From Ideonella aquatica (lineage in GTDB: Bacteria; Pseudomonadota; Gammaproteobacteria; Burkholderiales; Burkholderiaceae_C): DNA of 64,000 nucleotides. The notes under the pieces were generated by a model, which saw nothing but the letters and a program-made list of their open reading frames with translations, did no database searches and was not told where the DNA came from. A program made the translations under genes and the position numbers. The first letter of the stretch is position 1. Each line of letters starts with the position of its first letter. Location: contig NZ_JAGQDE010000018.1 in the NCBI RefSeq assembly GCF_018069755.1, positions 1 to 64,000 on the forward strand, written 5' to 3'. Shown here piece after piece: positions 53,565-62,478 of this stretch.

Positions 53565-56473
53565 GCCTTGTCTCCCCGGGTCATGCGGCCGGCCCACCAG
53601 CCGCGCTGCTTCGGCGCCGGCTGCATGCCGGGCACCGGCTGCATCGTGTCAAAGCGGGGCCAGGTTTCGCCGGGCTCGCCGGGGTCGGCCGGGCGGATGC
53701 GCACACGCACGTCGTACCAGGCCGCCTGGCCGGTGATCGGGTCGCTGTTGGAGACGCTGCCGCCGCCGGCGGTGGGCAGCTCTTCCTTGATCAGGTGATT
53801 CAGCAGGAAGCCCTTGCGCGACTCGTTGGCGTCGCCGTCCAGGCTCCAGGCGCCGCTGGCCTTGCCAATCGCGTTCCAGGTCCAGACGGTGCCGGGTTCG
53901 ACCGCCTCGGTGTGCTGGCACAGGCAGCGCACCTTGCCCCAGGGCGACTCGACCCACATCCAGGCGCCGTCGGCAATACCCGCCGCCAGCGCGGTGCGGG
54001 TGTTCACCATCAGGTGGTTGTGGGTGTGGATCTGGCGCAGCCAGGCGTTCTGCGAGTCCCAGGAGTGGTACATCGCCATCGGCCGCTGGGTCACCGCGTT
54101 GAGGGGAAAGGCGCGCGTGTCCACGGCCTGTGATTCCAGTGGCGCGTAGTAGAACGGCAGCGGGTCGAAGAAGGTGTCGACGCGCTGGCGCAGCCGGTCC
54201 GGAGGCTGACGGCCAGGTTGCTTGCCCTGCGCGGCCAGGCGGAAGCGCTGCAGGAACTCGGAGTACAGGTGGATCACCACCGGGTCGCGGTCGCGGCGCA
54301 GGCCGGCCTGCTGGGCCCAGTCCATGTAGCCCTGGTTCCAGTTGCGCATGTACTGCAGCGACGGCGGCAGCACCAGATGGTGTACGCAGTTGTTCTGCGC
54401 GTACATCTCCCACTGGCGCGGGTTGGGTTCGCCGCGCATGCTCTTCTCGCCGCCCTTGCCGCGCCAGCCGGTGAGAAAGCCGATGCCTGAGCCCGGCGCG
54501 GTCTCGTAGTGAATGACGAAGTCAGGGTAGTCGCGGAACTTGCGGCTGCCGTCAGCGTGCGTGAAGGCCGGGAACTTGAGCCGGCTGGCCAACTCCACCA
54601 GCACGTCCTGGAAGGGCTTGCACTCGCCGGTGGGCGGCAGCACCGGGATGCGCACTGAATCGACCGGGCCGTCGAACTCGGAGATCGGCCGGTCCAGCAT
54701 CGACATGCAGTCGTGCCGCTCGAGGTAGGTGGTGTCGGGCAGGATCAGGTCGGCGAAAGCCGTCATCTCGCTCTGGAAGGCGTCGCACACCACCAGGAAC
54801 GGGATCTTGTACTCGCCCGACTCGTCCTTGTCGTTGAGCATCTGACGGACCTCGGACGTGTTCATCGTCGAGTTCCAGGCCATGTTGGCCATGAAGATCA
54901 GCAAGGTGTCGATGCGGTACGGGTCGCCACGCCAGGCGTTGGTGATGACGTTGTGCATCAGCCCGTGGGCCGACAGCGGGTACTCCCAGGAGAAGCCCTT
55001 GTCGATGCGCACCGGCTCGCCGGCGGCATCGACAAACAGGTCCTGCGGGCTCTCGACCCAGCCCAGCGGCGCGCCGTTCAGCGGGGTGTTGGGCTGCACG
55101 GCCTCGGGGCCCTTGGGCGGGCGTGCATTGGGCGGCACGGCGCGCGGGTAGGGTGCCTTGTGACGAAAGCCGCCGGGGCGGTCGATCGTGCCCAGCAGGC
55201 TCATCAGGATGGCCAGCGAGCGGATGGTGTGAAAACCGTTGCTGTGCGCCGCCAGACCGCGCATGGCATGGAAGGACACCGGGTTGCCGGTGACCGAATC
55301 GTGGGTCTTGCCCCAGCAGTCGGTCCAGGCGATCGGCAATTCGATGCGCTGGTCGCGCGCCGTCACGCCCATCTCGTGGGCCAGGCGTCGGATGGTGGCG
55401 GCGGGGATGCCGGTGATGTCGGCGGCCCATTCCGGTGTGTAGGCCTTGACCCGTTCTTCCAGCAACTGGAAGGCCGGCACGGCGGGCGTGCCGTCGGGCA
55501 GCTGGAAGTGGCCCAGCAGCGCCGGATCCGCGCCCTCGGTGTGCTCGGCCACGGCCTGCTGGCTCAGTCGGTCCCACCAGAAGAAGTTGTGCGGGCGCAG
55601 CGGATTGCGGATGTCACCCTCGGTATTGCGCAGCATCAGGCCGAAGTCGGCGCTGGCGCTGTCCTGGTTCACCAACTGGCCGGCGTTGGTGTAGCGGGCA
55701 ATGAAGTCGCGGTCGTAGAGGCCCAGCGCGATGATCTCGTGGATGATGGCCAGCAGCAGCGCGCCGTCGGTGCCCGGCTTGATCGGCACCCACTCGTCAG
55801 CGATCGCAGCGTAGCCGGTGCGCACCGGGTTGACTGCGATGAAGCGGCCGCCGTTGCGCTTGAACTTCGCCAGCTGCATCTTCATCGGGTTGGAGTGGTG
55901 GTCCTCCGCCGTGCCGATCATGATGAACAGCTTGCTGCGCTCCAGGTCGGGGCCGCCAAACTCCCAGAACGAGCCGCCGATCGTGTAGATCATGCCGGCG
56001 GCCATGTTGACCGAGCAGAAGCCGCCGTGCGCCGCGTAGTTGGGCGTGCCGAACTGGCGCGCGAACAGGCCGGTCAGGGCTTGCATCTGGTCGCGGCCGG
56101 TGAAGAGGGCGAATTTCTTGGGATCGGTGGCGCGCAGGTGGCGCAGGCGTTCTTCCAGCGTGCCGAAGGCCTCGTCCCAGGAGATTTCCTCGTACTGGTT
56201 GGCGCCGCGCTCGGTGCCGGGCTTGCGCCGCAACGGCTTGAGCAGCCGGGCTGGCGAGTACTGCTTCATGATGCCCGAGGAGCCCTTGGCGCAGATCACG
56301 CCCTGGTTCAGCGGGTGGTCGGGGTTGCCCTCGATGTAGCGGACCTCCCCGTCGCGCAGGTGCACCCGGATGCCACAGCGGCAGGCGCACATGTAGCAGG
56401 TGGTGTCCTTGGTCTCGGTGCGGGCGCCGGGCAGGGGCGGCGCGGTCGGGTCGTGCAGCGGTGTGGCTGTCAT
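53561..56473 (-). CDS. soeA: SoeA-like molybdopterin oxidoreductase (DMSO reductase family)
   Basis: Catalytic subunit, about 970 aa, the expected SoeA length. N-terminal [4Fe-4S] site CYMCACRCGIRV with a distal Cys in NQGVICAKGSSG; the likely Mo-ligand Cys is in HGGFCSVNMAAG near residue 165; C-terminal MGD-binding part has NARTALAAGIADG-like sequence. No Tat signal, so cytoplasmic, as for SoeABC of Allochromatium that oxidises sulfite to sulfate. A polysulfide or tetrathionate reductase relative cannot be fully excluded. The start is uncertain: ATG 56473 is given; 56527 and 56536 are in frame. Confidence 0.8.
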   Translation of the reverse strand: MTATPLHDPTAPPLPGARTETKDTTCYMCACRCGIRVHLRDGEVRYIEGNPDHPLNQGVICAKGSSGIMKQYSPARLLKPLRRKPGTERGANQYEEISWDEAFGTLEERLRHLRATDPKKFALFTGRDQMQALTGLFARQFGTPNYAAHGGFCSVNMAAGMIYTIGGSFWEFGGPDLERSKLFIMIGTAEDHHSNPMKMQLAKFKRNGGRFIAVNPVRTGYAAIADEWVPIKPGTDGALLLAIIHEIIALGLYDRDFIARYTNAGQLVNQDSASADFGLMLRNTEGDIRNPLRPHNFFWWDRLSQQAVAEHTEGADPALLGHFQLPDGTPAVPAFQLLEERVKAYTPEWAADITGIPAATIRRLAHEMGVTARDQRIELPIAWTDCWGKTHDSVTGNPVSFHAMRGLAAHSNGFHTIRSLAILMSLLGTIDRPGGFRHKAPYPRAVPPNARPPKGPEAVQPNTPLNGAPLGWVESPQDLFVDAAGEPVRIDKGFSWEYPLSAHGLMHNVITNAWRGDPYRIDTLLIFMANMAWNSTMNTSEVRQMLNDKDESGEYKIPFLVVCDAFQSEMTAFADLILPDTTYLERHDCMSMLDRPISEFDGPVDSVRIPVLPPTGECKPFQDVLVELASRLKFPAFTHADGSRKFRDYPDFVIHYETAPGSGIGFLTGWRGKGGEKSMRGEPNPRQWEMYAQNNCVHHLVLPPSLQYMRNWNQGYMDWAQQAGLRRDRDPVVIHLYSEFLQRFRLAAQGKQPGRQPPDRLRQRVDTFFDPLPFYYAPLESQAVDTRAFPLNAVTQRPMAMYHSWDSQNAWLRQIHTHNHLMVNTRTALAAGIADGAWMWVESPWGKVRCLCQHTEAVEPGTVWTWNAIGKASGAWSLDGDANESRKGFLLNHLIKEELPTAGGGSVSNSDPITGQAAWYDVRVRIRPADPGEPGETWPRFDTMQPVPGMQPAPKQRGWWAGRMTRGDKA

Positions 56474-56555
56474 GTCATGGCCGGCGAGCGCCAGGTCGGC
56501 GTCGCGCGTGTGTCTCCTGGGCGGCATTAGGCGCAAGGGCCAGGGTCAGCGTCTA

Positions 56556-56571
56556 TTCCCGCGAACGGGAA
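56556..56571. promoter_or_regulatory. Inverted repeat TTCCCG-N4-CGGGAA
   Basis: Perfect 6-4-6 palindrome in the soeA/kinase intergenic region; candidate regulator site. Confidence 0.45.
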
Positions 56572-56577
56572 GCGCGG

Positions 56578-56594
56578 CTACCCCATCCGGGTAG
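56578..56594. promoter_or_regulatory. Inverted repeat CTACCC-N5-GGGTAG
   Basis: Perfect 6-5-6 palindrome. The TACCCCA half resembles a NarL heptamer (TACYYMT) with one mismatch; the neighbouring response regulator is NarL-like. Confidence 0.5.
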
Positions 56595-56687
56595 TGGGGG
56601 TTTTCACCAGGGTGTCGGGTTGATGCCGCACGGGGTATATGGTTGTTCCCGATGCCGGAGCCTGGACGGCCGGTATTAAATAAGCGG

Positions 56688-57884
56688 ATGCGAATATCCA
56701 ACCTGCCCGCCACCGATGCCGCGTTGCACACGGTGCCCGGCGCCGGTTTGCTGGCCGAGATCACCGCCGATCTGGCCTCCGGCCACGACCTGGCCGACTT
56801 GCTGCGGCGCTTCCTGGAGCCGGTGGTGCGCCTGGCCGGTGCCCAGGCCGGTGCCGTGCGGGCGCTCAGCGACGATGGCCTGGCGCTGCGCCTGATCGGC
56901 CAGGTGGGCCTGCCCGAGCGGGTGGCCGGGCATGAGCAGGTGGTCAACAGCCAGTGTGGCGTCTGCGGTGAAGCTGCCTGGGAGCACCGCAGCGCCTGGA
57001 GCGCGGATGTGCAGTCGTGCAACGCCCATTGCGGCGGCGACGACGACGGCAGTTTCTTCGGTGGCGGTTGCCGGCGCGTGCTGGCGGTGCCGTTGCAGCG
57101 CCGCGAGCGGGTGCTGGGGGTCTACAACCTGTTCTTCGGGCCGGGCGTTGAGCCCTCGGCCGAGGTGCAGACCATGCTGCGCGCGATCGGCGACCTGCTC
57201 GGTCTGGCCATGGACAACGCCCGCCTGGAGCGCGAGAACCTGCAGGCCATGATCGTCGCGGAGCGCCAGGCCATGGCGGCCGAGGTGCACGACGCGGTGG
57301 CCCAGAGCCTGGCCTACATCAAGATGCGCATGCCGCTGCTGCAAGAGGCGATCGAGGTCTGCGACCAGCCGCGCGCGGCTGCCTACGTTGACGACGTGCG
57401 CCGTGCCACCAGCGAGGCCCACGCCAGCCTGCGCGAGGTGCTGGCGCATTTTCGTGCGCCGGTGCCGCAGCGCGGGCTGCTGCCGGCCCTGGCCGACCTG
57501 GCCGATCACTTCCCCGAGCGCTTCGGCCTGCCACTGCGCTACCAGAACCAGGCCCCCCGGCTGACCTTGTCGGCCGATCAGGAGGCGCAGGCCTTCCACA
57601 TCGTCCAGGAGGCCCTGGCCAATGTGGCCCGCCATGCCCAGGCGCGCCATGCCTGGCTGACCGTGGCTGTGCGCGACGGCGAGATCGGCTTCACGATCGA
57701 CGACGACGGCCTGGGCGCCGATTGGTCCCACGTGCCCGGCCCCACCGACGACGTCGGCCACCATGGCCTGCAGATCATGCGCGAGCGCGCCCGCCGGCTG
57801 GGCGGACACCTCGACATCGGTCCGCGCGCCGAGGGGGGTACCCGGGTCCACCTGGGCTTCCCTGCCTCGGCGGCCGGCCGATGA
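56688..57884 (+). CDS. Cytoplasmic sensor histidine kinase with Cys-rich GAF domain (NarX-like output)
   Basis: 398 aa, no transmembrane helix. Residues 30-190 form a GAF-like domain; its centre carries a Cys-rich stretch (QCGVCGEAAWEH, SCNAHCGGDDDG and GGGCRR, six Cys). The HisKA_3 box AEVHDAVAQSLAYIKMRMPLL near 200 and HATPase FHIVQEALANVARHAQARH near 305 are the NarX/NreB type. The Cys could bind an Fe-S cluster or sense redox or sulfur state. ATG 56688 is given; ATG 56652 is in frame. Overlaps the regulator by 4 bp. Confidence 0.83.
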   Translation: MRISNLPATDAALHTVPGAGLLAEITADLASGHDLADLLRRFLEPVVRLAGAQAGAVRALSDDGLALRLIGQVGLPERVAGHEQVVNSQCGVCGEAAWEHRSAWSADVQSCNAHCGGDDDGSFFGGGCRRVLAVPLQRRERVLGVYNLFFGPGVEPSAEVQTMLRAIGDLLGLAMDNARLERENLQAMIVAERQAMAAEVHDAVAQSLAYIKMRMPLLQEAIEVCDQPRAAAYVDDVRRATSEAHASLREVLAHFRAPVPQRGLLPALADLADHFPERFGLPLRYQNQAPRLTLSADQEAQAFHIVQEALANVARHAQARHAWLTVAVRDGEIGFTIDDDGLGADWSHVPGPTDDVGHHGLQIMRERARRLGGHLDIGPRAEGGTRVHLGFPASAAGR

Positions 57885-58585
57885 GCACGTCGCCCGCCGC
57901 AGAGCACCCGGTGCGCATCGTCCTGGTGGACGACCATGCGCTGTGCCGCAACGGCCTGACCGACCTGCTGACCCACCGCGGCGGCATGCACGTCATGGCC
58001 TCCACCGGCGATCCGGCCCAGGTGGTCCCGCTGCTGCGGCAGCACGACCCCGACCTGGTGGTGCTGGACCTGCGCATGCCCAGCACCGACGGCCTGACCC
58101 TGCTGCGCCAACTGCGTGCCGAGGGCGTGCAGACGCCGGCCCTGATCCTGACCATGAGTGACGCCGAGGACGACCTGGCAGCTGCGCTGCGCGCCGGTGT
58201 GCGCGGCTACCTGCTCAAGGACATGGAGCCCGAGGACGTGATCTCGTCCATCGCCCGTGCAGCCCGCGGCGAGCTGACGGTGGCGCCGGCGATGACGCTG
58301 AAGCTGGCGCAACTGCTGCAGTCCGGCCCCAAAGGCAATGAGCGCGACGAGATGCTGGCCTCGCTGACCGAGCGCGAGCGCCAGATCCTGGAGCGGCTGG
58401 CGCTGGGCGAGAGCAACAAGACCATCGGCCGGGCGCTGGACATCAGCCACGACACCGTCAAGCTGCATGTGCGCCACATCCTGGCCAAGCTGCACCTGAG
58501 CTCGCGCGTGGAGGCGGCGGTGTTTGCGGTCGAGGCCCGCACCGGCCAGCGCGAGCTGGGCGAGCCCCCGGCCCGCCGTCGCTGA
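57881..58585 (+). CDS. NarL-family response regulator
   Basis: 234 aa. Receiver domain with VDDHALCRNGL near residue 17, phosphoacceptor Asp in LVVLDLRMPSTDG near 64 and Lys in GYLLKDMEPEDV near 115. A LuxR-type HTH near 165-225 carries LTERERQILERLALGESNKTIG. It pairs with the upstream kinase and may control the divergent soe operon. Ends 2 bp before the convergent cobA stop. Confidence 0.9.
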   Translation: MSTSPAAEHPVRIVLVDDHALCRNGLTDLLTHRGGMHVMASTGDPAQVVPLLRQHDPDLVVLDLRMPSTDGLTLLRQLRAEGVQTPALILTMSDAEDDLAAALRAGVRGYLLKDMEPEDVISSIARAARGELTVAPAMTLKLAQLLQSGPKGNERDEMLASLTERERQILERLALGESNKTIGRALDISHDTVKLHVRHILAKLHLSSRVEAAVFAVEARTGQRELGEPPARRR

Positions 58586-58587
58586 CA

Positions 58588-59370
58588 TCAGGCCGCTGCG
58601 ACCTGGGCGGCAGGCTCGAACCACTGCATCGTCGGGTGCAGGCTGACCACCGTGCCAACGATGATCAGCGCCGGTGATTGCAGCCCCGCATCGATCACCC
58701 GTTGCGCCAGGTCGGTCAGCGTGCCGCAGACCGCGCGCTGCTGCGCTGTCGTGCCCTGCTGCACCACTGCGGCGGGCATGTCGGCCGGCAGGCCGTGCTG
58801 CTGCAGTTGGTGGCAGATGTCGGGCAGCGCCGACAGACCCATGTAGATCACCAGGGTCTGGCGCGGTCGGGCCAGACCAGCCCAGTCCAGCTCGGCGTTG
58901 CCGTCCTTCAGGTGGCCGGTGACGAAGACGCAGGCCTGGGCATGGTCGCGGTGGGTCAGCGGGATGCCGGCGTAGCTGGAGACACCGCAGGCGGCGGTGA
59001 TGCCGGGCACCACCTCGAAAGACACGCCGTGCGCCGCCAGCACCTCGATTTCCTCGCCGCCGCGGCCGAAGACGAAGGGATCACCACCCTTGAGCCGCAC
59101 CACACGCCGGCCCTCGCGCGCCAGTCGCACGAGCAGCTCGTTGATGCCCTCCTGCGGCAGGCTGTGTCGGGCCATCTGCTTGCCCACGTAGCGCATCTCG
59201 GCGGCCGGGTTGGCCAGGGCCAGCACCTCGGGCGAGACCAGGTGGTCATAGACCAGCACCTCGCACTGGCTCATCAGGCGCAGCGCGCGCAGGGTCAGCA
59301 ACTCGGGGTCGCCGGGGCCGGCGCCGACCAGGGCCACATGGCCCGCGGCGGGATCGAGACGGTGATGCAT
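58588..59370 (-). CDS. cobA: Uroporphyrinogen-III C-methyltransferase
   Basis: Makes precorrin-2, the precursor of sirohaem. 260 aa, the single-domain SUMT form. Blocks [20 protein letters not shown] near residue 12, YDHLVSP near 40, [16 protein letters not shown] near 90 and [23 protein letters not shown] near 125 are intact. Encoded 11 bp after dsrR at the end of the dsr operon, it would supply sirohaem for DsrAB. The Shine-Dalgarno GAGGAG is good. Confidence 0.92.
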   Translation of the reverse strand: MHHRLDPAAGHVALVGAGPGDPELLTLRALRLMSQCEVLVYDHLVSPEVLALANPAAEMRYVGKQMARHSLPQEGINELLVRLAREGRRVVRLKGGDPFVFGRGGEEIEVLAAHGVSFEVVPGITAACGVSSYAGIPLTHRDHAQACVFVTGHLKDGNAELDWAGLARPRQTLVIYMGLSALPDICHQLQQHGLPADMPAAVVQQGTTAQQRAVCGTLTDLAQRVIDAGLQSPALIIVGTVVSLHPTMQWFEPAAQVAAA

Positions 59371-59381
59371 CGGCGGGCTCC

Positions 59382-59741
59382 TCAGGCGCTGCGGCAGTTG
59401 CCGCAGCCACCGCTGCCACAGCCGCCGCGGGCGGCTTTCTCGGTGTCGTTGGCGCAGTGCTGCGGGGGCACGAAGATGAAGGCGCTCTGGCCGGGCTCCA
59501 ACTCGACGAAGTCCAGCGTCGTGCCGTCCAGCAGCGGCTGGCTGGACGGCGCCACCAGCACCACCAGGCCGTCAAACTCCAGGTTCAGGTCGTCGTCGCC
59601 GGGGTCGTCGAAGCCCATGCCGTAGTCCAGGCTGCCATCGGCGCCCAGGCGTGCGGCCACGCGCAGCGCCGCGCCCTCGCAGCCGGACTGGGCGGCCGAC
59701 CAGCGGATCTGGGACACGGCGGCGTCACTGAGCGTCAGCAT
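59382..59741 (-). CDS. dsrR: DsrR, A-type scaffold-like protein with Cys-rich tail
   Basis: 119 aa of the IscA/HesB fold. At the place of the first IscA cluster Cys the sequence reads [13 protein letters not shown], without Cys, as expected of DsrR. Unlike the cysteine-poor Allochromatium DsrR, it ends in a Gly/Cys-rich tail [14 protein letters not shown] plus Cys in PPQHCAN. DsrR is needed for proper dsr expression or assembly in Allochromatium. ATG 59741 lies 17 bp inside the end of dsrN. Confidence 0.8.
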   Translation of the reverse strand: MLTLSDAAVSQIRWSAAQSGCEGAALRVAARLGADGSLDYGMGFDDPGDDDLNLEFDGLVVLVAPSSQPLLDGTTLDFVELEPGQSAFIFVPPQHCANDTEKAARGGCGSGGCGNCRSA

Positions 59742-61242
59742 GGGAGCGGTCTCCAAGGGAATGGACAGCGGGCGTGAGGAAGGAGGCTGTCAGCCGGTGG
59801 GCATCCCGCCAGCGGCGTACCTGGGCCACGAAGTGCTCGGGCCAGCAGGTGCCGGCGGCGTGCCGCAGGTGCGTATAGGACGCCAGGCATTGGCGCACCA
59901 GCACACCATCGTGGCTGCCGTCGATGCCGTGGCCGCGGCTGACCCGCCAGGCGAAGCGGGTGCCGTCGGGCAGGCCATCCAGGCGTGAATGGTGAAACTC
60001 ATGGCCGCGCCACTGCACCGGCGCGCCGGCCGCCACCTGCGCGCCCAGCCAGGGGTGGTGCTCGGTGGCCTCGACATGCACATAGCCGCGGCCCACCGGG
60101 CGGGCCTGCATGCGCACCTCACCCGGGATCACGCCCACCATCTCGGCCTGCTTGCCGCCGAAATGGATGCGCCGCGACAGGTACATCAGGCCGCCGCACT
60201 CGGCATAGGTGGGCAGGCCGGCGTCGATGGCCTGGCGGACCGAGGCGCGCATGCCCTGGTTGGCCGACAGCGGGCCGATGAACATTTCGGGGAAACCGCC
60301 GCCGATGAACAGGCCGTCAACGCCTGCGGGCAGCGCGGCATCGAGCAGGGTGTCGAAGAAGCACAGCTCGGCCCCGGCGGCCTGCAGGGCGCTCAGGTCG
60401 TCGGCGTAGTAGAAGCCGAAGGCGGCGTCGCGGGCCACGGCGATGCGCACCGGGTCGGCGGCGGGCGCGGCAGGCGCTGCAGCCGCCGCGTCGGGGAAGC
60501 GCAGCCTGGGCGTGTCGGCCGGGGCCTGGCGCGGTGCGCAGCGCTCGATCAGCCGGCTCAGGTCGACCTGGGTGTCCACGGCCTGGGCCAGCGCGCCGAT
60601 GCGGGCGTGGGCGTCGTGCACCTCGGCATCGGGCATCAGGCCCAGGTGGCGCTCGTCCAGCGCAATGGCGGGATCGTGCTGCACCGCACCCAGCACGGTG
60701 AGGTCGGTGTAGTGCTCGATCACCGCGCGCAGCTTGGACTCGTGGCGCGAGCCGCCCAGCTGGTTGAGGATGACGCCGGCAAAGCGCATGTCGCGGTCGA
60801 AGGCCTGGTAGCCCAGCAGCAGCGGCGCGATGCCGCGCGTCATGCCACGGGCGTCGATCACCAGCACCACCGGCAGGTCCAGCAGCTTGGCCAGTGCGGC
60901 ATTGCTGTTGCTGCCATCCAGCGACAGACCGTCATACAGGCCCTTGTTGCCCTCAACGAAGCCGACGTCGGCGCCCGCCATGCGCGCCAGCACCGCATCG
61001 CGGATGTCGGCCTCGGCACTCAGGTAGGGGTCGAGGTTGATGCAGTCGCGGCCACTGGCGCGGGCCAGCCACATCGGGTCGATGTAGTCCGGGCCCTTCT
61101 TGAAGGTCTGCACCCGCAGGCCGCGCCGCGCCATGGCCGCCGCCAGGCCGATGCTGAGCGTGGTCTTGCCCGAGGACTTGTGCGCGGCCGACACCATCCA
61201 CATCGGCGCCGTCGCGGCGATCAGGGGCAGGGACGGGGCCAT
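59725..61242 (-). CDS. dsrN: DsrN, cobyrinate a,c-diamide synthase-like sirohaem amidase
   Basis: 505 aa, CobB/CbiA family. P-loop AAHKSSGKTTLSIGLAAAM near residue 19, GNKGLYDGL near 98 and a class I amidotransferase domain with the nucleophile in TYAECGGLMYLS near 350. In dsr operons it amidates sirohaem to siroamide for DsrAB. ATG directly follows the dsrP stop with no gap. Confidence 0.88.
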   Translation of the reverse strand: MAPSLPLIAATAPMWMVSAAHKSSGKTTLSIGLAAAMARRGLRVQTFKKGPDYIDPMWLARASGRDCINLDPYLSAEADIRDAVLARMAGADVGFVEGNKGLYDGLSLDGSNSNAALAKLLDLPVVLVIDARGMTRGIAPLLLGYQAFDRDMRFAGVILNQLGGSRHESKLRAVIEHYTDLTVLGAVQHDPAIALDERHLGLMPDAEVHDAHARIGALAQAVDTQVDLSRLIERCAPRQAPADTPRLRFPDAAAAAPAAPAADPVRIAVARDAAFGFYYADDLSALQAAGAELCFFDTLLDAALPAGVDGLFIGGGFPEMFIGPLSANQGMRASVRQAIDAGLPTYAECGGLMYLSRRIHFGGKQAEMVGVIPGEVRMQARPVGRGYVHVEATEHHPWLGAQVAAGAPVQWRGHEFHHSRLDGLPDGTRFAWRVSRGHGIDGSHDGVLVRQCLASYTHLRHAAGTCWPEHFVAQVRRWRDAHRLTASFLTPAVHSLGDRSHADAQ

Positions 61243-62469
61243 TCAGTGGGCCTCCTGGGTATCGCTGAGTTCGTCCTGGGGCAGGAAGTCCAGCACCCGC
61301 ACACCCACCGTGGTCAGCACGAAGGCCACCGCCAGTCCGCCCAGGCCCAGCAGGGCTTCCCACAGGCTGGGCACATAGCGCGCGACCTGGCCATCGCCAA
61401 AGCTGGAGCGCACCGAATGGCCGGGAAAGATCTCGAGCGGAAAGGCCTGGCCGCCGATGATGAACACATGCAGGAAGGCGAAGCCGCCGGCCACCACCAG
61501 CACCGCGGCCAGCAGCATGCTGCGCGGGCCCCCCATCCAGGGCAGATACAGCAGGGCCACCGGCACCAGGGTGCCGACCAGGCCCCAACCGCCCCAGAAC
61601 AGCATCGAATACAGCTCGCCGCCGCCGCGACCCAGCAGCAGGAAGGCCTCAAAGTCCGACTGCCGGGCGAAATACAGGTTGGTGGCGTGGTAGACCGCCA
61701 CCAGGTAGGCCGAGGCGATCAGGAACAGGCCCAGCAGGCGCGACATGCGCTGGCGTGTGGCATCGGGCAGCACCTGCTCGTTCCAGCGGTACATGGCCGA
61801 CTGAACGATCAGGAACACCGCCAAGCCCCATCCGAAGCTCAGCACGATGAACAGTGGCGCCAGCAGCGCCGACTGGTAGGCCTGGCGTGCCACCAGGAAG
61901 CCGAAGATCGAGCCGGTGCCGGTGGTCAGCACGAAGCGCCAGGCCAGGGCAGCGATGCCCGCGCTGCGTGACCACGGTTGCAGGCGCCGCTCGAACATCG
62001 TCCACAGGTAGACCGCGACGATGGCGAACATGCCCGAGTACAGGAACACGTTCCACGCGAAGACCGAGCGGAAGTTGTAGTGCGTGGCGGCCACGATCAC
62101 GCGGTCGGGCCGGCCCAGGTCGAGCATCAGCACGAACAGGCCGCCGGCCAGCATGGCCAGCGTCAGCAGACCCGACAGCGGCGCACGCCGCTTGTACAGG
62201 CTGCGGCCGAAGACCGAGCCGATCGAGGCCACGTTCAGCGCCCCCGACGCGGCGACGATCAGGAAGATCGCGAACACATGCGGCAGACCCCAGACCACCT
62301 GGTTGTCCATGCCGCTGATCACATGGCCGTGGTGCTCCAGCGTGGCAGCGGCCAGCAGGCCCAGCGCCACGCCGGTACCGCCCAGCACCAGCAGCAGGTA
62401 GAACAGGCGTTCGCGCAGCGTGTACAGGCCGGGCGACAGGCGTTGCATCGAAGGCAGGGTGGCGGCCAT
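61243..62469 (-). CDS. dsrP: DsrP, NrfD-type integral membrane subunit
   Basis: 408 aa with ten transmembrane helices. It is the quinone-interacting part of DsrMKJOP, which links the periplasm, the quinone pool and the sulfur carrier DsrC. Motifs LGRPDRVIVAATHYNFRSVFAWNVFLY near residue 120 and GSIFGFLVARQAYQSALLAP near 190 are NrfD/HybB-like. ATG preceded by GAGG; 9 bp after dsrO. Confidence 0.88.
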   Translation of the reverse strand: MAATLPSMQRLSPGLYTLRERLFYLLLVLGGTGVALGLLAAATLEHHGHVISGMDNQVVWGLPHVFAIFLIVAASGALNVASIGSVFGRSLYKRRAPLSGLLTLAMLAGGLFVLMLDLGRPDRVIVAATHYNFRSVFAWNVFLYSGMFAIVAVYLWTMFERRLQPWSRSAGIAALAWRFVLTTGTGSIFGFLVARQAYQSALLAPLFIVLSFGWGLAVFLIVQSAMYRWNEQVLPDATRQRMSRLLGLFLIASAYLVAVYHATNLYFARQSDFEAFLLLGRGGGELYSMLFWGGWGLVGTLVPVALLYLPWMGGPRSMLLAAVLVVAGGFAFLHVFIIGGQAFPLEIFPGHSVRSSFGDGQVARYVPSLWEALLGLGGLAVAFVLTTVGVRVLDFLPQDELSDTQEAH

Positions 62470-62478
62470 GGTGGGTCC

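Larger units (their letters stand above)
56474..56687. other. Divergent control region between soeA and the sensor kinase
   Basis: 214 bp holding two perfect inverted repeats (56556-56571 and 56578-56594), and AT-rich -10-like elements TATATG and TATTAA before the kinase. It probably contains both divergent promoters. Confidence 0.5.

Noticed and set aside
53561-56473. Tetrathionate or polysulfide reductase instead of SoeA
   Set aside because: Those catalytic subunits are usually exported by Tat; here no Tat signal is present on either the A or the B subunit. The alternative is kept as a residual doubt only.
56624-56641. GATGCCG-CACG-GGGTATA as a fourth operator of the 18-bp family
   Set aside because: Only four of seven arm positions pair; not distinguishable from chance.
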